Below, piece after piece: positions 17,466-26,310 of a DNA stretch of 64,000 bases. The position numbers and the translations under genes were made by a program. The notes beneath the pieces were generated by a model. It was not told the DNA's origin, ran no database searches, and saw only the letters and a program-made list of their open reading frames with translations. The stretch lies in assembly GCF_036227485.1 (NCBI RefSeq), contig NZ_CP109479.1, forward strand, positions 7,812,001-7,876,000, written 5' to 3'. The stretch is from Streptomyces sp. NBC_01451 (GTDB lineage Bacteria > Actinomycetota > Actinomycetes > Streptomycetales > Streptomycetaceae). The number at the start of each line of letters is the position of its first letter. Positions within the stretch are counted from its first letter, which is position 1.

Positions 17466-18313
17466 GCGCGCTCGGCAGACTGTTCGGCCGCGAGGATCTC
17501 CATTCGCTCGCCGCCCCCTACGCCCTCGACGCCCTCGATCCCGACGAGCGGCGCCGGTTCGAGAAGCACCTGTCCCGCTGCGACTCCTGCACCGCCGAGG
17601 TGCGCCTGCTGTCCGAGGACGCGGTCCGGCTGGCCTGGTCCACGGCCGCGCCGCCCCCGTTCGCCATGCGCGACCGGGTGCTGTCCGCCGTACGCGCGAC
17701 TCCGCAGGAGTCACCGGGCCACTCCGCGTCGCGCGCCCCCGGCCGCCCCGCCGAAGCGCCCCGCAGGCGGAGCCACCAGCTGCCGGCGCACGTGTGGGGC
17801 ACCGAACCGCCGCCACCGGTCCGCCGTGCGCCCCGCATGCGCCCCATGTTCGCCCCGCTGGCCACGCTCACGGCGGCAGCCGCCCTCGTCGTCGCCGCGC
17901 TGTTCGCCGTCCAGAACACGCAGACCCAGGACAAGCTGGACACCGCGCAGGCCCAGGCACGTGAGATTGCCGACGTTCTGTCGGCTCCCGACGCCCGTGC
18001 GACCTCCGACCGGGACGCGCAGGGCCAGGGAATCACCGCGATCGCCTCCGCCTCGGAAGGGCGCGCCGTGGTGACCCTCAGTGGGTACGGGGAGCTGCCG
18101 AGCGACCGCGTGCGCCAACTGTGGCTCATGCGCCCTGATGTGCAACCGCGCTCCCTGGGACTCTTCAAGGGCGACACGCCCTTGGTCGCGACCGGTCTCG
18201 ACAAGTCGGCCACATCACTCGCTGTGACCGTCGAACCCGACGGAGGCTCAGAACAGCCCACCAGTGCACCAGTTGTCCAACTCGCCCTGGAATCGGTTGG
18301 ATTCGGAGAGTAA
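17462..18313 (+). CDS. rskA: RskA-type transmembrane anti-sigma factor
   Basis: Start at ATG 17462 overlaps the sigma stop; 283 residues. The N-terminus is a zinc-binding anti-sigma domain with HLSRCDSC (H36, C40, C43). A proline- and arginine-rich linker precedes one membrane helix at about 125-147 (FAPLATLTAAAALVVAALFAV). The extracytoplasmic C-terminal domain (about 160-283) contains GYGELPSDRVRQLWLM, characteristic of RskA. It should sequester the sigma factor at the membrane until an envelope signal triggers its proteolysis. Co-transcribed with the sigma gene. Confidence 0.9.
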   Translation: MSALGRLFGREDLHSLAAPYALDALDPDERRRFEKHLSRCDSCTAEVRLLSEDAVRLAWSTAAPPPFAMRDRVLSAVRATPQESPGHSASRAPGRPAEAPRRRSHQLPAHVWGTEPPPPVRRAPRMRPMFAPLATLTAAAALVVAALFAVQNTQTQDKLDTAQAQAREIADVLSAPDARATSDRDAQGQGITAIASASEGRAVVTLSGYGELPSDRVRQLWLMRPDVQPRSLGLFKGDTPLVATGLDKSATSLAVTVEPDGGSEQPTSAPVVQLALESVGFGE

Positions 18314-18379
18314 TCGTCAACACCCTTGTGGGGAAGGTGAATCCTGTGACCGAGATACACGTGTGCCCCGGGGGAGCGA

Positions 18380-18385
18380 TAGGGT
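18380..18385 (+). promoter_or_regulatory. Putative -10 element of the small conserved gene
   Basis: TAGGGT matches the Streptomyces vegetative -10 (TAGRRT) and lies 44 bases upstream of the start at 18429. No clear -35 is seen at the right distance. Confidence 0.35.
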
Positions 18386-18428
18386 TAACCTGCCCGGGCC
18401 GGGTGGACTTGTACGGGTGGGGAGTGAC

Positions 18429-18698
18429 ATGGAACAGATAACGATGCACAGCAGGGCACGCGTGCCCGCGATCACGTGCGGGAGCAGTACGACCAAGGCG
18501 CGCCTCGACCGCCATCTCTCGGTGCTGTCGGGACCCGCGGTCCCTCAGCGCGAGACGGCGGAGGCGACCTCACTGATGCGCGAACTCACCTCGCGGGACA
18601 CCGTGAAGCAGCGCAGCGACCTCGGTACGCGTGTCAGCAGGCTCTCGCTCTTCGCCCCGCTGCGCCGTCTGAGCCGCACCCTGTTCGGCGGGCGCTGA
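18429..18698 (+). CDS. Small basic conserved protein, unknown function
   Basis: Start set at ATG 18429 after GTGGGGAG; 89 residues. It is Arg/Ser/Thr-rich, with no signal peptide and no membrane helix. The middle (ARLDRHLSVLSGP and ETAEATSLMRELTSRD) looks helical, and the tail LSLFAPLRRLSRTLFGGR is amphipathic and basic. I do not recognise a family, although proteins of this look are widespread in Streptomyces. It has its own probable promoter and is convergent with the CoA transferase gene. Confidence 0.65.
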   Translation: MEQITMHSRARVPAITCGSSTTKARLDRHLSVLSGPAVPQRETAEATSLMRELTSRDTVKQRSDLGTRVSRLSLFAPLRRLSRTLFGGR

Positions 18699-18794
18699 GC
18701 GGACCGTACCGGCGTCCCCGCGCCGTCCGTGGTTCACCGGGTCACCGGTTCCGTCCACCGTCCGGTAGCTCGTCCAGTTGTTCCATGCCCGTGC

Positions 18795-19997
18795 TCAGGC
18801 GGCCACACCGTCCCGGCGCAGTGCTGCGATCTCCTCGCCCGTCATCCCCACGGCACGCAGCAGTGCATCGGTGTGCTCCCCGAGCGCGGGCACATCACCC
18901 ATCCGCGCCCCGGCCCCGCCCGGCAGGGTGATCGGCGGCAACAACGCGCGCAACGGCCCCACCGGTGACCCCACCTCCCGCCACCGGTCCCGCGCCGTGA
19001 ACTGCGGATGCTCCGCCACCTCCTGTACGTCCCTCAGCCGCGCGCACGCGATCCCGGCCCCCTCCAGCCGCGCCAGGGCCTCGTCGGTCCCCAGCCCGCC
19101 GAGGGCCGCGGCCACCAGGGCATCGGTCCGCTCCCTGTTCCCGACCCGCGCCGCGTTCGTCGCGTACGCCGGATCGGACCCCAACTCGGGCCTCCCCAGC
19201 ACCTGTTCGGCCAGCCGCCGCCACTCACGGTCGTTCTGCACCGACAGCAGCACCCGACCGCCGTCCGCCGTCGGATAGGCGTCGTACGGGGCGATGACGG
19301 CGTGCGCGAGGCCGGTGCGCGCCGGGGGAGTGCCGTCGTGCATCGCATGGTGGAGGGGGTGCCCCATCCACTCGGCGAGCGCGTCCAGCATCGACACCTC
19401 CACCGGTCCGCCCCGCCCGGTCACGCCCCGCCGTACGAGCGCCGCCAGCACCCCGGAGAACGCGTACATCCCGGCCGCGATGTCCGCGGCCGGGATCCCG
19501 GCCTTGACCGGCTGCCCGGGCGTACCCGTCACCGACACCAGCCCGGCCTCGCACTGCACGAGCATGTCGTAGGCCCGCTTGCCGGCGTACGGCCCCGACG
19601 GCCCGTATCCGGAGATGTCCACGGCGATCAGCCGGGGGTGCGCGGCGCAGAGGGTGGCCGCGTCGAGGCCGAGGCGGGCGGCGGCGCCGTGGGCGAGGTT
19701 CTGCACGAACACGTCGGCGTCGGCGACCAGCCGCCGGACGACGGCGAGGCCCCGAGGATCCTTGACGTCGAGGGCGAGGGACTCCTTCCCCCGGTTGCAC
19801 CACACGAAGTGCGAGGCGAGGCCGTGTGCGGCGGTGTCGTACGCCCGTGCGAAGTCGCCGCCGTCGATCCGCTCGATCTTGACGACCCGGGCGCCGAGGT
19901 CGGCGAGCTGCCGGGTGGCGAACGGGGCGGCGACGGCCTGTTCGAGGGCGACGACGGTGAGACCGTCGAGGGGGAGGGGTTCCATGCGGGGGATCAT
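18795..19997 (-). CDS. CaiB/BaiF class III CoA transferase
   Basis: A 400-residue family III CoA transferase (start 19997, or the second Met at 19985). The N-terminal Rossmann-like part shows PFATRQLADLGARVVKIE, followed by the NRGKESLALDVKD segment and GYGPSGPYAGKRAYDMLVQ. The Asp of RAYD (about residue 144) corresponds to the catalytic aspartate that forms acyl anhydrides in formyl-CoA transferase. Such enzymes move CoA between carboxylic acids. It stands alone between a long palindromic repeat and a convergent small gene, so the substrate cannot be inferred. Confidence 0.88.
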   Translation of the reverse strand: MIPRMEPLPLDGLTVVALEQAVAAPFATRQLADLGARVVKIERIDGGDFARAYDTAAHGLASHFVWCNRGKESLALDVKDPRGLAVVRRLVADADVFVQNLAHGAAARLGLDAATLCAAHPRLIAVDISGYGPSGPYAGKRAYDMLVQCEAGLVSVTGTPGQPVKAGIPAADIAAGMYAFSGVLAALVRRGVTGRGGPVEVSMLDALAEWMGHPLHHAMHDGTPPARTGLAHAVIAPYDAYPTADGGRVLLSVQNDREWRRLAEQVLGRPELGSDPAYATNAARVGNRERTDALVAAALGGLGTDEALARLEGAGIACARLRDVQEVAEHPQFTARDRWREVGSPVGPLRALLPPITLPGGAGARMGDVPALGEHTDALLRAVGMTGEEIAALRRDGVAA

Positions 19998-20007
19998 GTC
20001 GTCTTTT

Positions 20008-20193
20008 CGCCCCCGCCGCCCCTACCCGTCCCGTCCTCGGGGGCTCCGCCCCTGAACCCCCGCTCCTCAAGCGCCGGAGGGGCTGAATGTCCAGCCCGTC
20101 CGGCGCTTGAGGACGAGGCCCCTTCAGGGCCTAAGCGGGGGTCTGGGGGCGGCAGCCCCCAGGAACGGGACGGGTAAGGGCGGCGGGGGTGAG
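20008..20193 (-). repeat. Long nested palindromic repeat, copy 1
   Basis: About 186 bases nearly identical, in opposite orientation, to 51785-51973. The element is itself a nested palindrome: outer arms based on CGCCCCCGCCGCCCCTACCC, a sub-hairpin on each arm (CGGGGGCTCCGCCCC and CTGGGGGCGGCAGCCCCCAG), and an inner pair CCTCAAGCGCCGGA/TCCGGCGCTTGAGG. It lies between two co-directional genes and may terminate the ABC permease transcript. It carries no gene. Confidence 0.85.
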
Positions 20194-20210
20194 AACAGCA
20201 CCTCGGGCGG

Positions 20211-21041
20211 TCAGGCTTCGCCGTCCGTGTACCGGCGTACAGCCAGGGGCAGGAACACCGCGATCAGCACCCCGCACCACGCCAGCGACCCGGCGACAGG
20301 GTGGACGACCGGCCACGCGCCGTCCACCGGGACCGGAGCGTTGCCGAACAGGCTTCGCATCGCCGTCGCGACCGCGCTGATCGGGTTCCACTCGGCCAGG
20401 GTCCGCAGCCACCCCGGCAGACCGTCCGTCGGGATGTACGCGTTCGACAGCAGGGGCAGCAGGAAGGTCGCCCCGCCCAGCTGACCCGCCGCCTCCTCGC
20501 TCCGGGAGAGCAGCCCGAGGCAGATCCCGATCCATGTCGTGGCGAACCGGAAGAGCAGCAGCAACCCCACCGCACCGGCGGCCCGCAGCGCCGACCCCTC
20601 GATCCGCCACCCCACCGCGAGCCCGACGAGGAGGAACGGCACGGTCCCCGCGGCCGTCACCACAAGGTCCGCGAGTGCCTGCCCCAGCGGTACGGCGGCC
20701 CGGCTGATCGGCAATGTACGGAGCCGGTCGGTCACCCCCCGGTGCATGTCCTGGGCCGCCTGGAACATCCCCGTCATGATGCCGTTGGCGGCGGTCGCCA
20801 CCAGCAACCCCGGTACCAGGAAGGCCCGGTAGTCCTCGCCGGGCATCGCGAGGGCGCTGCCGAAGACGTAGCCGAAGAACAGCAGCATCGTGATCGGCAT
20901 GGACTGGGTGAGGATCAGCAGCCCCGGGTTGTGCCGCAGCCGCCGCAGATGCCGGCCCAGCATGGCCGTACCGTCGTATGCCAGGGCGGAGATCGTGGAG
21001 ATCGCGGAAGCCGGGGAAGCCTTGGCGGTCAACGTGCTCAC
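20211..21041 (-). CDS. ABC-2 type permease (DrrB-like drug exporter)
   Basis: Start set at GTG 21041, overlapping the ATPase stop as GTGA; 276 residues. Six hydrophobic helices are visible, with the ABC-2 family features of an amphipathic N-terminal segment (LGRHLRRLRHNPGLLILTQ) and the conserved NPISAVATAMRSLFG loop near the C-terminus. It forms the membrane channel for the adjacent DrrA-like ATPase, and the pair is typical of antibiotic or hydrophobic-compound export. Likely repressed by the divergent TetR protein. Confidence 0.9.
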   Translation of the reverse strand: MSTLTAKASPASAISTISALAYDGTAMLGRHLRRLRHNPGLLILTQSMPITMLLFFGYVFGSALAMPGEDYRAFLVPGLLVATAANGIMTGMFQAAQDMHRGVTDRLRTLPISRAAVPLGQALADLVVTAAGTVPFLLVGLAVGWRIEGSALRAAGAVGLLLLFRFATTWIGICLGLLSRSEEAAGQLGGATFLLPLLSNAYIPTDGLPGWLRTLAEWNPISAVATAMRSLFGNAPVPVDGAWPVVHPVAGSLAWCGVLIAVFLPLAVRRYTDGEA

Positions 21042-21982
21042 GCGGCAAGCTCCTTGCGCTCGGTCAGGCGGAGGAACACGTCGTCGAGGGTCGGCGGGCG
21101 TAGGCTCACGTCGAGCAACGCCACGCCCGCGGTGTCGAGTTCGCGCACCAGTCGGGGGAGGGTGACCGTCGGGTCGGTGGTGACCGCGCCGACGACGAGC
21201 CGGTCGCGGTCCAAAGCCGGTTCGGAACCGGTGAGTTGGTCCAGAACTCCCGCCGCGCGGAGCAGTGCGTCGGCATCGGCCGTCACGACCTCGGCGTACG
21301 AGCCGATGAGCGCCTTCAGTTGGGCGGGAGATCCGGTGTGGGCGACCCTGCCGTGCTCCACCAGGGCGATCTCGTCGGCGAGTCGGTCGGCCTCCTCCAG
21401 ATACTGAGTGGTCAGCAGGACAGTCGTACCCTCGTCCCTCAGTCCGCGTACGGCCGCCCAGATCTGGTTGCGGGCCGCGGGGTCGAGTCCCGTCGTCGGC
21501 TCGTCCAGGAAGAGCACCTCGGGCCGCTCCACGAGGCTCGCCGCGAGGTCGAGGCGGCGGCGCATGCCGCCCGAGTAGGTGGACGCGGGCCGGTCTGCGG
21601 CGTCGGCCAGTCCGAAGCGGTCGAGCAGTTCGGCGGCGCGCGCGGCGGGCCCCCTGACCCGGTGCAGCCGGGCGAAGAGCCGTAGGTTCTCGCGGCCGGT
21701 GAGATCCCCGTCCACCGACGTGTACTGCCCGGTGACGCCGATCCGGCGCCGTACGGCAGCCGCCTCCCGCACGAGGTCGTGCCCCGCGACGCGCGCCGAG
21801 CCCGCGTCGGGCCGAAGCAGCGTGCTGAACAGCCGCAGGGCCGTGGTCTTGCCCGCGCCGTTGGGCCCCAGCAGCCCGCACACGGACCCCTCGGCCACGG
21901 CCAGGTCCAGCCCGCGCACGGCACGGACCTTCCCGAAGGACTTCTCCAGCCCCTCACTAAGTACAGCGTACGTAGTAGTCAT
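21038..21982 (-). CDS. ABC transporter ATPase (DrrA-like)
   Basis: Start set at ATG 21982 (MTTTYAV), 314 residues; a GTG/ATG slightly upstream is less likely because a TATGGT -10-like hexamer sits six bases before this ATG, which would give a leaderless mRNA. Walker A GPNGAGKTT, the signature YSGGM, Walker B LFLDEPTTGLDP and the H-loop replacement TTQYLEEAD, usual for DrrA-type ATPases, are all visible, with a C-terminal DUF4162-like extension. It powers the permease encoded by the next gene and is divergent from a TetR gene with shared operators. Confidence 0.93.
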   Translation of the reverse strand: MTTTYAVLSEGLEKSFGKVRAVRGLDLAVAEGSVCGLLGPNGAGKTTALRLFSTLLRPDAGSARVAGHDLVREAAAVRRRIGVTGQYTSVDGDLTGRENLRLFARLHRVRGPAARAAELLDRFGLADAADRPASTYSGGMRRRLDLAASLVERPEVLFLDEPTTGLDPAARNQIWAAVRGLRDEGTTVLLTTQYLEEADRLADEIALVEHGRVAHTGSPAQLKALIGSYAEVVTADADALLRAAGVLDQLTGSEPALDRDRLVVGAVTTDPTVTLPRLVRELDTAGVALLDVSLRPPTLDDVFLRLTERKELAA

Positions 21983-22000
21983 GCGGTGACCATAGCGCAC

Positions 22001-22017
22001 TACGTACGCCGTACGTA
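22001..22017. promoter_or_regulatory. TetR operator between exporter and regulator
   Basis: TACGTACG-C-CGTACGTA is a perfect 8-bp inverted repeat with a 1-base centre, in the divergent region. A related imperfect copy, ACTACGTACGCTGTAC read on the minus strand, covers the first codons of the ATPase gene (about 21962-21977). Likely bound by the TetR protein encoded at 22047. Confidence 0.7.
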
Positions 22018-22046
22018 ACTACGATGGGTGGTCGAGGTGATGATCG

Positions 22047-22760
22047 ATGGCCGGCCGAGCCGCCGTACCCGAAGTGATCTGGACGCGTCCCGAACGTGCG
22101 GGCCGTGGTCCCAAGGCCGCGTACAGCCGCGCCGACATCGCGGCCGCCGCGGTGCGGATCGCGGACGCGGAGGGGCTCGACGCGGCCTCGATGCGGCATG
22201 TCGCGGCCGAACTGGGCTGCGGCACGATGTCGTTGTACAACTACGTCCCCCGCAAGGAGGACCTGTACGAGCTGATGGTCGACGCGATCAGCGGCGAGCA
22301 CGAGCTGTGGGAGCCGTCGGGCGACTGGCGCGCCGACATGCTCCGGGTGGCCCACCAGACGCGCGCCCTCATGCGGCGCCATCCGTGGCTGCCGCGTCTG
22401 ATGTCCCCGGTCTACGGCTTCAGCCCCAACGCCCTGCGCTATCTCGAACACTGCCTGACCTGCCTCGACTCCTTCGACGCCTCCTACGGCACGAAGTTCG
22501 AGCTGATCGCGATGCTCAACGGCCTGGTGACGACCTACGTCGGCAACGAGCTGGCGACGGCCGAGCGGGCGCGGTCCCTGCCGTGGTCGGAGGAGCAGGA
22601 GAACGCGATGCGGATCGGGTATCTCGGGGGGCAGGTGGCGAGCGGGGCGTATCCGCGGATGGCGGCGGCGTTCATGGAGGACGCGGGGCCGATCGATCTG
22701 GAGGCGGTGTTCGAGCGGATGCTTCTGCGGGTGCTGGACGGGTTCGCGCCGCGGGGGTGA
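22047..22760 (+). CDS. TetR family repressor of the ABC exporter
   Basis: 237 residues, start ATG 22047 preceded by GAGGTGATG. An N-terminal extension leads to the helix-turn-helix (SRADIAAAAVRIADAEG ... SMRHVAAELGCGTMSLYNYVPRKEDLYELMVD), and the C-terminal ligand domain resembles regulators placed next to DrrAB exporters. It is divergent from the exporter with a palindromic operator in between, so it probably represses both itself and the exporter until a drug or metabolite binds. Confidence 0.9.
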   Translation: MAGRAAVPEVIWTRPERAGRGPKAAYSRADIAAAAVRIADAEGLDAASMRHVAAELGCGTMSLYNYVPRKEDLYELMVDAISGEHELWEPSGDWRADMLRVAHQTRALMRRHPWLPRLMSPVYGFSPNALRYLEHCLTCLDSFDASYGTKFELIAMLNGLVTTYVGNELATAERARSLPWSEEQENAMRIGYLGGQVASGAYPRMAAAFMEDAGPIDLEAVFERMLLRVLDGFAPRG

Positions 22761-22773
22761 GGGGTTCGTTGCC

Positions 22774-22843
22774 GGGTGCGGGTTCGTTGTGGCTTGTCGC
22801 GCCCACGCGGCGGAGCCGCACGATGTCACAGCCCCGCGCCCCT
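22774..22843 (+). repeat. Dispersed intergenic repeat, copy A
   Basis: A GC-rich element with core TTGTGGCTTGTCGCGCCCAC and CGCGGCGGAGCCGCAC, closely matching 41015-41084 and sharing its core with 48514-48570 and 62604-62650. It lies at the junction of two convergent genes and can form the hairpin GCGGC-GGA-GCCGC, so it may serve as a bidirectional terminator. Confidence 0.7.
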
Positions 22844-22856
22844 TGAGGCAGCTCGG

Positions 22857-24032
22857 TCACAGCAGCGTGAACTGGCCTTCCGGGCCCTCTTCCCGGTGGT
22901 CCAGGACCGACGCGGGGCGGCGTGCCGTGTCCGGTGCCGGGAGTACGCCCGCCGTCCGCAGCTCGCTCGCCGTGATCGGGTCCGTCACCTTGACCTCGGC
23001 CTGTTGCGGGCGCAGTTCCGCCAGCAGTGCCAGTACCGTGATCAGTTCCAGCAGCTCGGAGGTCCAGGGCTGCGGCCAGGTCGCCGGACGGATCTCCTCC
23101 AGGGTCCCGGGCTCGGCGGGACCGGACAGCCGCACCGCCAGCCACTGCTCCAGCACCCGCACCCCGCCCGCCTCGAAGTCCCACGCCTCCGGCGGCACCG
23201 GGGAGATCCGGCCGTCGTCGACATCGAGGGTCTCCTCGGTGCGGTCGTAGTGGACGGCGACCGGGCGGGAGGGCAGCGGCGCCCGCACGTACGGCCGCCG
23301 TCCGCCGGGCAGTTTGGGCCGGTCTCCGTCCCGTCGCATCAGCCACAGCATCCGGCGGCCCGACTCGACACCCCGGGACCAGAGTCCGGGATCGGCGGTG
23401 AGGGGGACAGCCAGGCCCGGGCGTACGGCGGCCAGGGCCCAGGCGAGGACGTCGAGCGGGCCGGTGCGGTGGCCGAGGCGGTCGGAGAGGTGGTCCAACA
23501 GGCCCGGCGCCAGGTTGGGTTCGGTGCCGCCGGGGCGCCGGTAGAGGGGGCGGATCCGGCCCGGGCGGACCAACGGCAGCAGGCCCGAGGCGAGCAGCAG
23601 CGGCCCGCCGGAGTCCGCCGGCGCGGTCGCCGCCTCGACGACGAACACCTGCTGTTCGTCCGCCACCCGCCACAGCTCCGGACGTGCCGCGTCGATCAGC
23701 CGGTGGTCCGGGATCAGCCACTGCTCGTCGAAGGGCGCCCGCAGGACCCGTACCGGCTCCGCGCAGGGGCCGGTGGCACGGGCGAGTCTTTCCGTGCCGC
23801 CGTGCCTGCCCGGCAGTTGTCCGACCGCCGAGTGCGGGGTGCGGGCGCGCGTCGGTTCGAACAGGGCCTCGCGGTCCGGTCCTTCGGCCTTCAGGAGGGT
23901 GTCCCAGCGTGTCCTCAGGGACGCGGCGTCGGGGGCCGCCGGCCACCCCCGGCCCAGCCGCGGCGGTGCGACGGACCACGGCATGAGGTCCGCGAGCAGC
24001 GGAGCGTCGTCGTCGGGCGTCACGCTCGGCAT
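22857..24032 (-). CDS. Orphan Type ISP restriction-enzyme specificity-domain-like protein
   Basis: A 391-residue protein resembling the C-terminal specificity region of Type ISP restriction-modification enzymes. Recognisable stretches are APFDEQWLIPDHRLIDAARPELW, EPNLAPGLLDHLSDR, LDVLAWALAAVRPG and VPLTADPGLWSRGVESGRRMLWL. No helicase, nuclease or methyltransferase motif (no NPPY) occurs here or in neighbouring genes, so it cannot restrict DNA alone. It follows the GntR gene after 27 bases, in the hmgA transcription direction. Its role is unknown; the family call is from motif memory. Confidence 0.6.
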   Translation of the reverse strand: MPSVTPDDDAPLLADLMPWSVAPPRLGRGWPAAPDAASLRTRWDTLLKAEGPDREALFEPTRARTPHSAVGQLPGRHGGTERLARATGPCAEPVRVLRAPFDEQWLIPDHRLIDAARPELWRVADEQQVFVVEAATAPADSGGPLLLASGLLPLVRPGRIRPLYRRPGGTEPNLAPGLLDHLSDRLGHRTGPLDVLAWALAAVRPGLAVPLTADPGLWSRGVESGRRMLWLMRRDGDRPKLPGGRRPYVRAPLPSRPVAVHYDRTEETLDVDDGRISPVPPEAWDFEAGGVRVLEQWLAVRLSGPAEPGTLEEIRPATWPQPWTSELLELITVLALLAELRPQQAEVKVTDPITASELRTAGVLPAPDTARRPASVLDHREEGPEGQFTLL

Positions 24033-24059
24033 CGTACGACGCCGCCTCCTCTCCCGGTC

Positions 24060-24833
24060 CTAGGTCGCGTCCAGAGTCACCGTGAAGGAGAAGCGGTCGC
24101 CCCGGTAGTTGATGACGGCGACGTCGAGGACCCGGCCCGTCTCGTCGTACGCGACACCCGTGTAGTGCAGGATCGGGCTGAGCAGCGGGACCCGGAGCAG
24201 CCGGGCCGTCTCCGGGTCCGCGAGGCGGGCCTGGACGGTGTCCGTGATCCGGCTGATGTCCACGCCCACCACGTCCCGCAGCACCTTGGTCATCGGCCAG
24301 CGCACCAGATCGCGCCGGTCGATGCGCTCGGCGAGTTCCGGACGGACGTAGTTGCGGGCGTGGTTGGTCGGTTCACCGGTCTCCTCGTCGCCGCGCAGCC
24401 GGTGGTACGTGGCCACCTCGACGAGATCCGGAAAGAACTCGGCGAGTTCGGTGGGCACGGGCGCCCTGCCGTGGTCGAGGAGCTCGGTCGTCATGCCGGA
24501 CTGCTGGGCGACGATCGCGTCGACCGAGCCCAGCAGTCGTACGGGAGCGCCGCGTCGGGCGTCCGGCTCGATGAACGTGCCGCGCCTGCGGTGTCGGCTG
24601 ATCAGCCCCTCGTCCTCCAGTTCCTTCAACGCCTGGCGCATGGTCAGCACGCTCACGCCGTAGTGCCCCGCCAACTGCTCCTCGGTGGGCAGCCGCAGCG
24701 GGTCCCGCGCCGAGCGGCCGAGGATCGAGGCGCGCAGGGACTGCGAAACCTGGTACCAGAGCGGCAGTTTGCGGTTCAGGACGATCGAGTCGGGCGCGAA
24801 GGAGGTCACGGAGGTATCCGTACCGGTCGGCAA
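24060..24833 (-). CDS. GntR/HutC family regulator with UTRA domain
   Basis: 257 residues. The winged helix-turn-helix at about 25-95 contains LPTEEQLAGHYGVSVLTMRQALKELEDEGLISRHRRRGTFI. The C-terminal half (about 110-257) is a UTRA small-molecule domain ending RGDRFSFTVTL. The gene begins 3 bases after hmgA on the same strand, so it is co-transcribed with it and probably senses homogentisate or a tyrosine breakdown product to control the operon. Confidence 0.9.
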   Translation of the reverse strand: MPTGTDTSVTSFAPDSIVLNRKLPLWYQVSQSLRASILGRSARDPLRLPTEEQLAGHYGVSVLTMRQALKELEDEGLISRHRRRGTFIEPDARRGAPVRLLGSVDAIVAQQSGMTTELLDHGRAPVPTELAEFFPDLVEVATYHRLRGDEETGEPTNHARNYVRPELAERIDRRDLVRWPMTKVLRDVVGVDISRITDTVQARLADPETARLLRVPLLSPILHYTGVAYDETGRVLDVAVINYRGDRFSFTVTLDAT

Positions 24834-24836
24834 CGC

Positions 24837-26195
24837 TCAGTGCAACGGGCGGAAGTGGCGTTGGAGGCCCGACCACACGTCGTCGTACCCGGGTTGCAGA
24901 TGCTCCGCCCGTGCCGCCTGTGCCGTCAGGGTCATCGGCCACCGTGTCTCGAACATGAACGCCAGCCCGTCGTCGACCTTCTGCGGCCGCAGCTCGGCGG
25001 CGCTGGCCCGGTCGAAGGTCTCCCGGTCGGGCCCGTGCGCGGACATCATGTTGTGCAGCGAGCCGCCCCCGGGCAGGAACCCGTCCGCTTTCGCGTCGTA
25101 CGCGCCCTCGATCAGCCCCATGTACTCGGTCATCACGTTCCGGTGGAAGTACGGCGGCCGGAAGGTGTCCTCGCCCACCAGCCAGCGCGGCGCGAAGACG
25201 ACGAAGTCGATGCCCGCGAGCCCCGGGGTGTCCGACGGCGACGTCAGCACCGTGAAGATCGACGGGTCCGGATGGTCGTACGAGAGGCTGCCGAGGACGT
25301 TGAAACGGCGCAGGTCGTAGGCGTACGGGACATGGTTGCCGTGCCAGGCGACGACGTCGAGCGGGGAGTGGTCGTACTCGGCCGCCCAGAGGTTGCCGCA
25401 GAACTTGTTGACCACCTCCACCGGACCCTCGACGTCCTCGTACGCGGCGACCGGCGCCCGGAAGTCCCGTGCGTTGGCCAGCCCGTTGGCGCCGATCGGG
25501 CCGAGGTCGGGCAGCCGGAAGGGGGCGCCGTAGTTCTCGCACACGTAACCGCGGGCCGTCGGGCTCCGCCCGCCGCTCGACGCCGGGTCGGTCAGCTCCA
25601 CCCGGAAGCGCACCCCGCGAGGGATCAGCGCCACCTGGCCCGGCTCGACGAACAGCGGCCCGAACTCGGTGCGCAGCAGCAGCCCGCCGGTCTCCGGGAC
25701 GATCAGCAGCTCCCCGTCGGCGTCGCTGAACACCCGCTCCATCGAGGAGTCGGCGTGGTAGAGGTGCACGGCCATGCCGCTGCGCTGTGTGGCGTCGCCG
25801 TTGCCGCCGAGGGTCCACAGGCCTGCCAGGAAGTCCGTCCCGGCCGGGGGCTCGGGCAGTGGATTCCAGCGCAGGCGGTTCGGATCGGGCACGGATTCCG
25901 TGAAGGGGGCCGTGCGGATCGCGCCGTTGCCGGTGGGGGTGAACGGGGGATGCGCGGCCGAGGGGCGGATGCGGTACAGCCAGGAACGGCGGTTGTGGGC
26001 GCGGGGCTCGGTGAACGCCGTACCGCTGAGCTGCTCGGCGTAGAGGCCGAGGGGGGCGCGCTGTGGCGAGTTGCGGCCCTCGGGCAGGGCGCCCGGGACG
26101 GCCTCCGAACTGTGCTCATTGCCGAAACCGGACAGCGACGAGAGCCCGGCGAGGCTGCCGAGTCCCTCGTCGGCCTTCCGTGCGTCCTCGCTCAT
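24837..26195 (-). CDS. hmgA: Homogentisate 1,2-dioxygenase
   Basis: A 452-residue enzyme of full family length. It opens the ring of homogentisate to maleylacetoacetate in tyrosine and phenylalanine degradation using non-heme Fe(II). Recognisable family segments include [25 protein letters not shown] at the N-terminus, [20 protein letters not shown], the iron-site regions [16 protein letters not shown] and [10 protein letters not shown], and [25 protein letters not shown]. The ribosome site AGGGAGCGAGGGAGCG precedes the ATG. It leads the hmgA-gntR unit and is divergent from a TetR gene. Confidence 0.97.
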   Translation of the reverse strand: MSEDARKADEGLGSLAGLSSLSGFGNEHSSEAVPGALPEGRNSPQRAPLGLYAEQLSGTAFTEPRAHNRRSWLYRIRPSAAHPPFTPTGNGAIRTAPFTESVPDPNRLRWNPLPEPPAGTDFLAGLWTLGGNGDATQRSGMAVHLYHADSSMERVFSDADGELLIVPETGGLLLRTEFGPLFVEPGQVALIPRGVRFRVELTDPASSGGRSPTARGYVCENYGAPFRLPDLGPIGANGLANARDFRAPVAAYEDVEGPVEVVNKFCGNLWAAEYDHSPLDVVAWHGNHVPYAYDLRRFNVLGSLSYDHPDPSIFTVLTSPSDTPGLAGIDFVVFAPRWLVGEDTFRPPYFHRNVMTEYMGLIEGAYDAKADGFLPGGGSLHNMMSAHGPDRETFDRASAAELRPQKVDDGLAFMFETRWPMTLTAQAARAEHLQPGYDDVWSGLQRHFRPLH

Positions 26196-26310
26196 CTGCG
26201 CTCCCTCGCTCCCTGGCCCTCATTCCTATGCTTCACCGTAGGATTCGGCGTTCGCGGGCGCAAGAGGGGGAAAGTAAGGGGCGAGGTTCACCGGACCGTC
26301 GCGGAACGGC

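Noticed and set aside
20008..20193. CCTCAAG/CTTGAGG halves inside the long repeat as SoxR boxes
   Set aside because: The halves are separated by more than 40 bases with loop sequence between them, unlike a compact SoxR site, and belong to a dispersed repeat.
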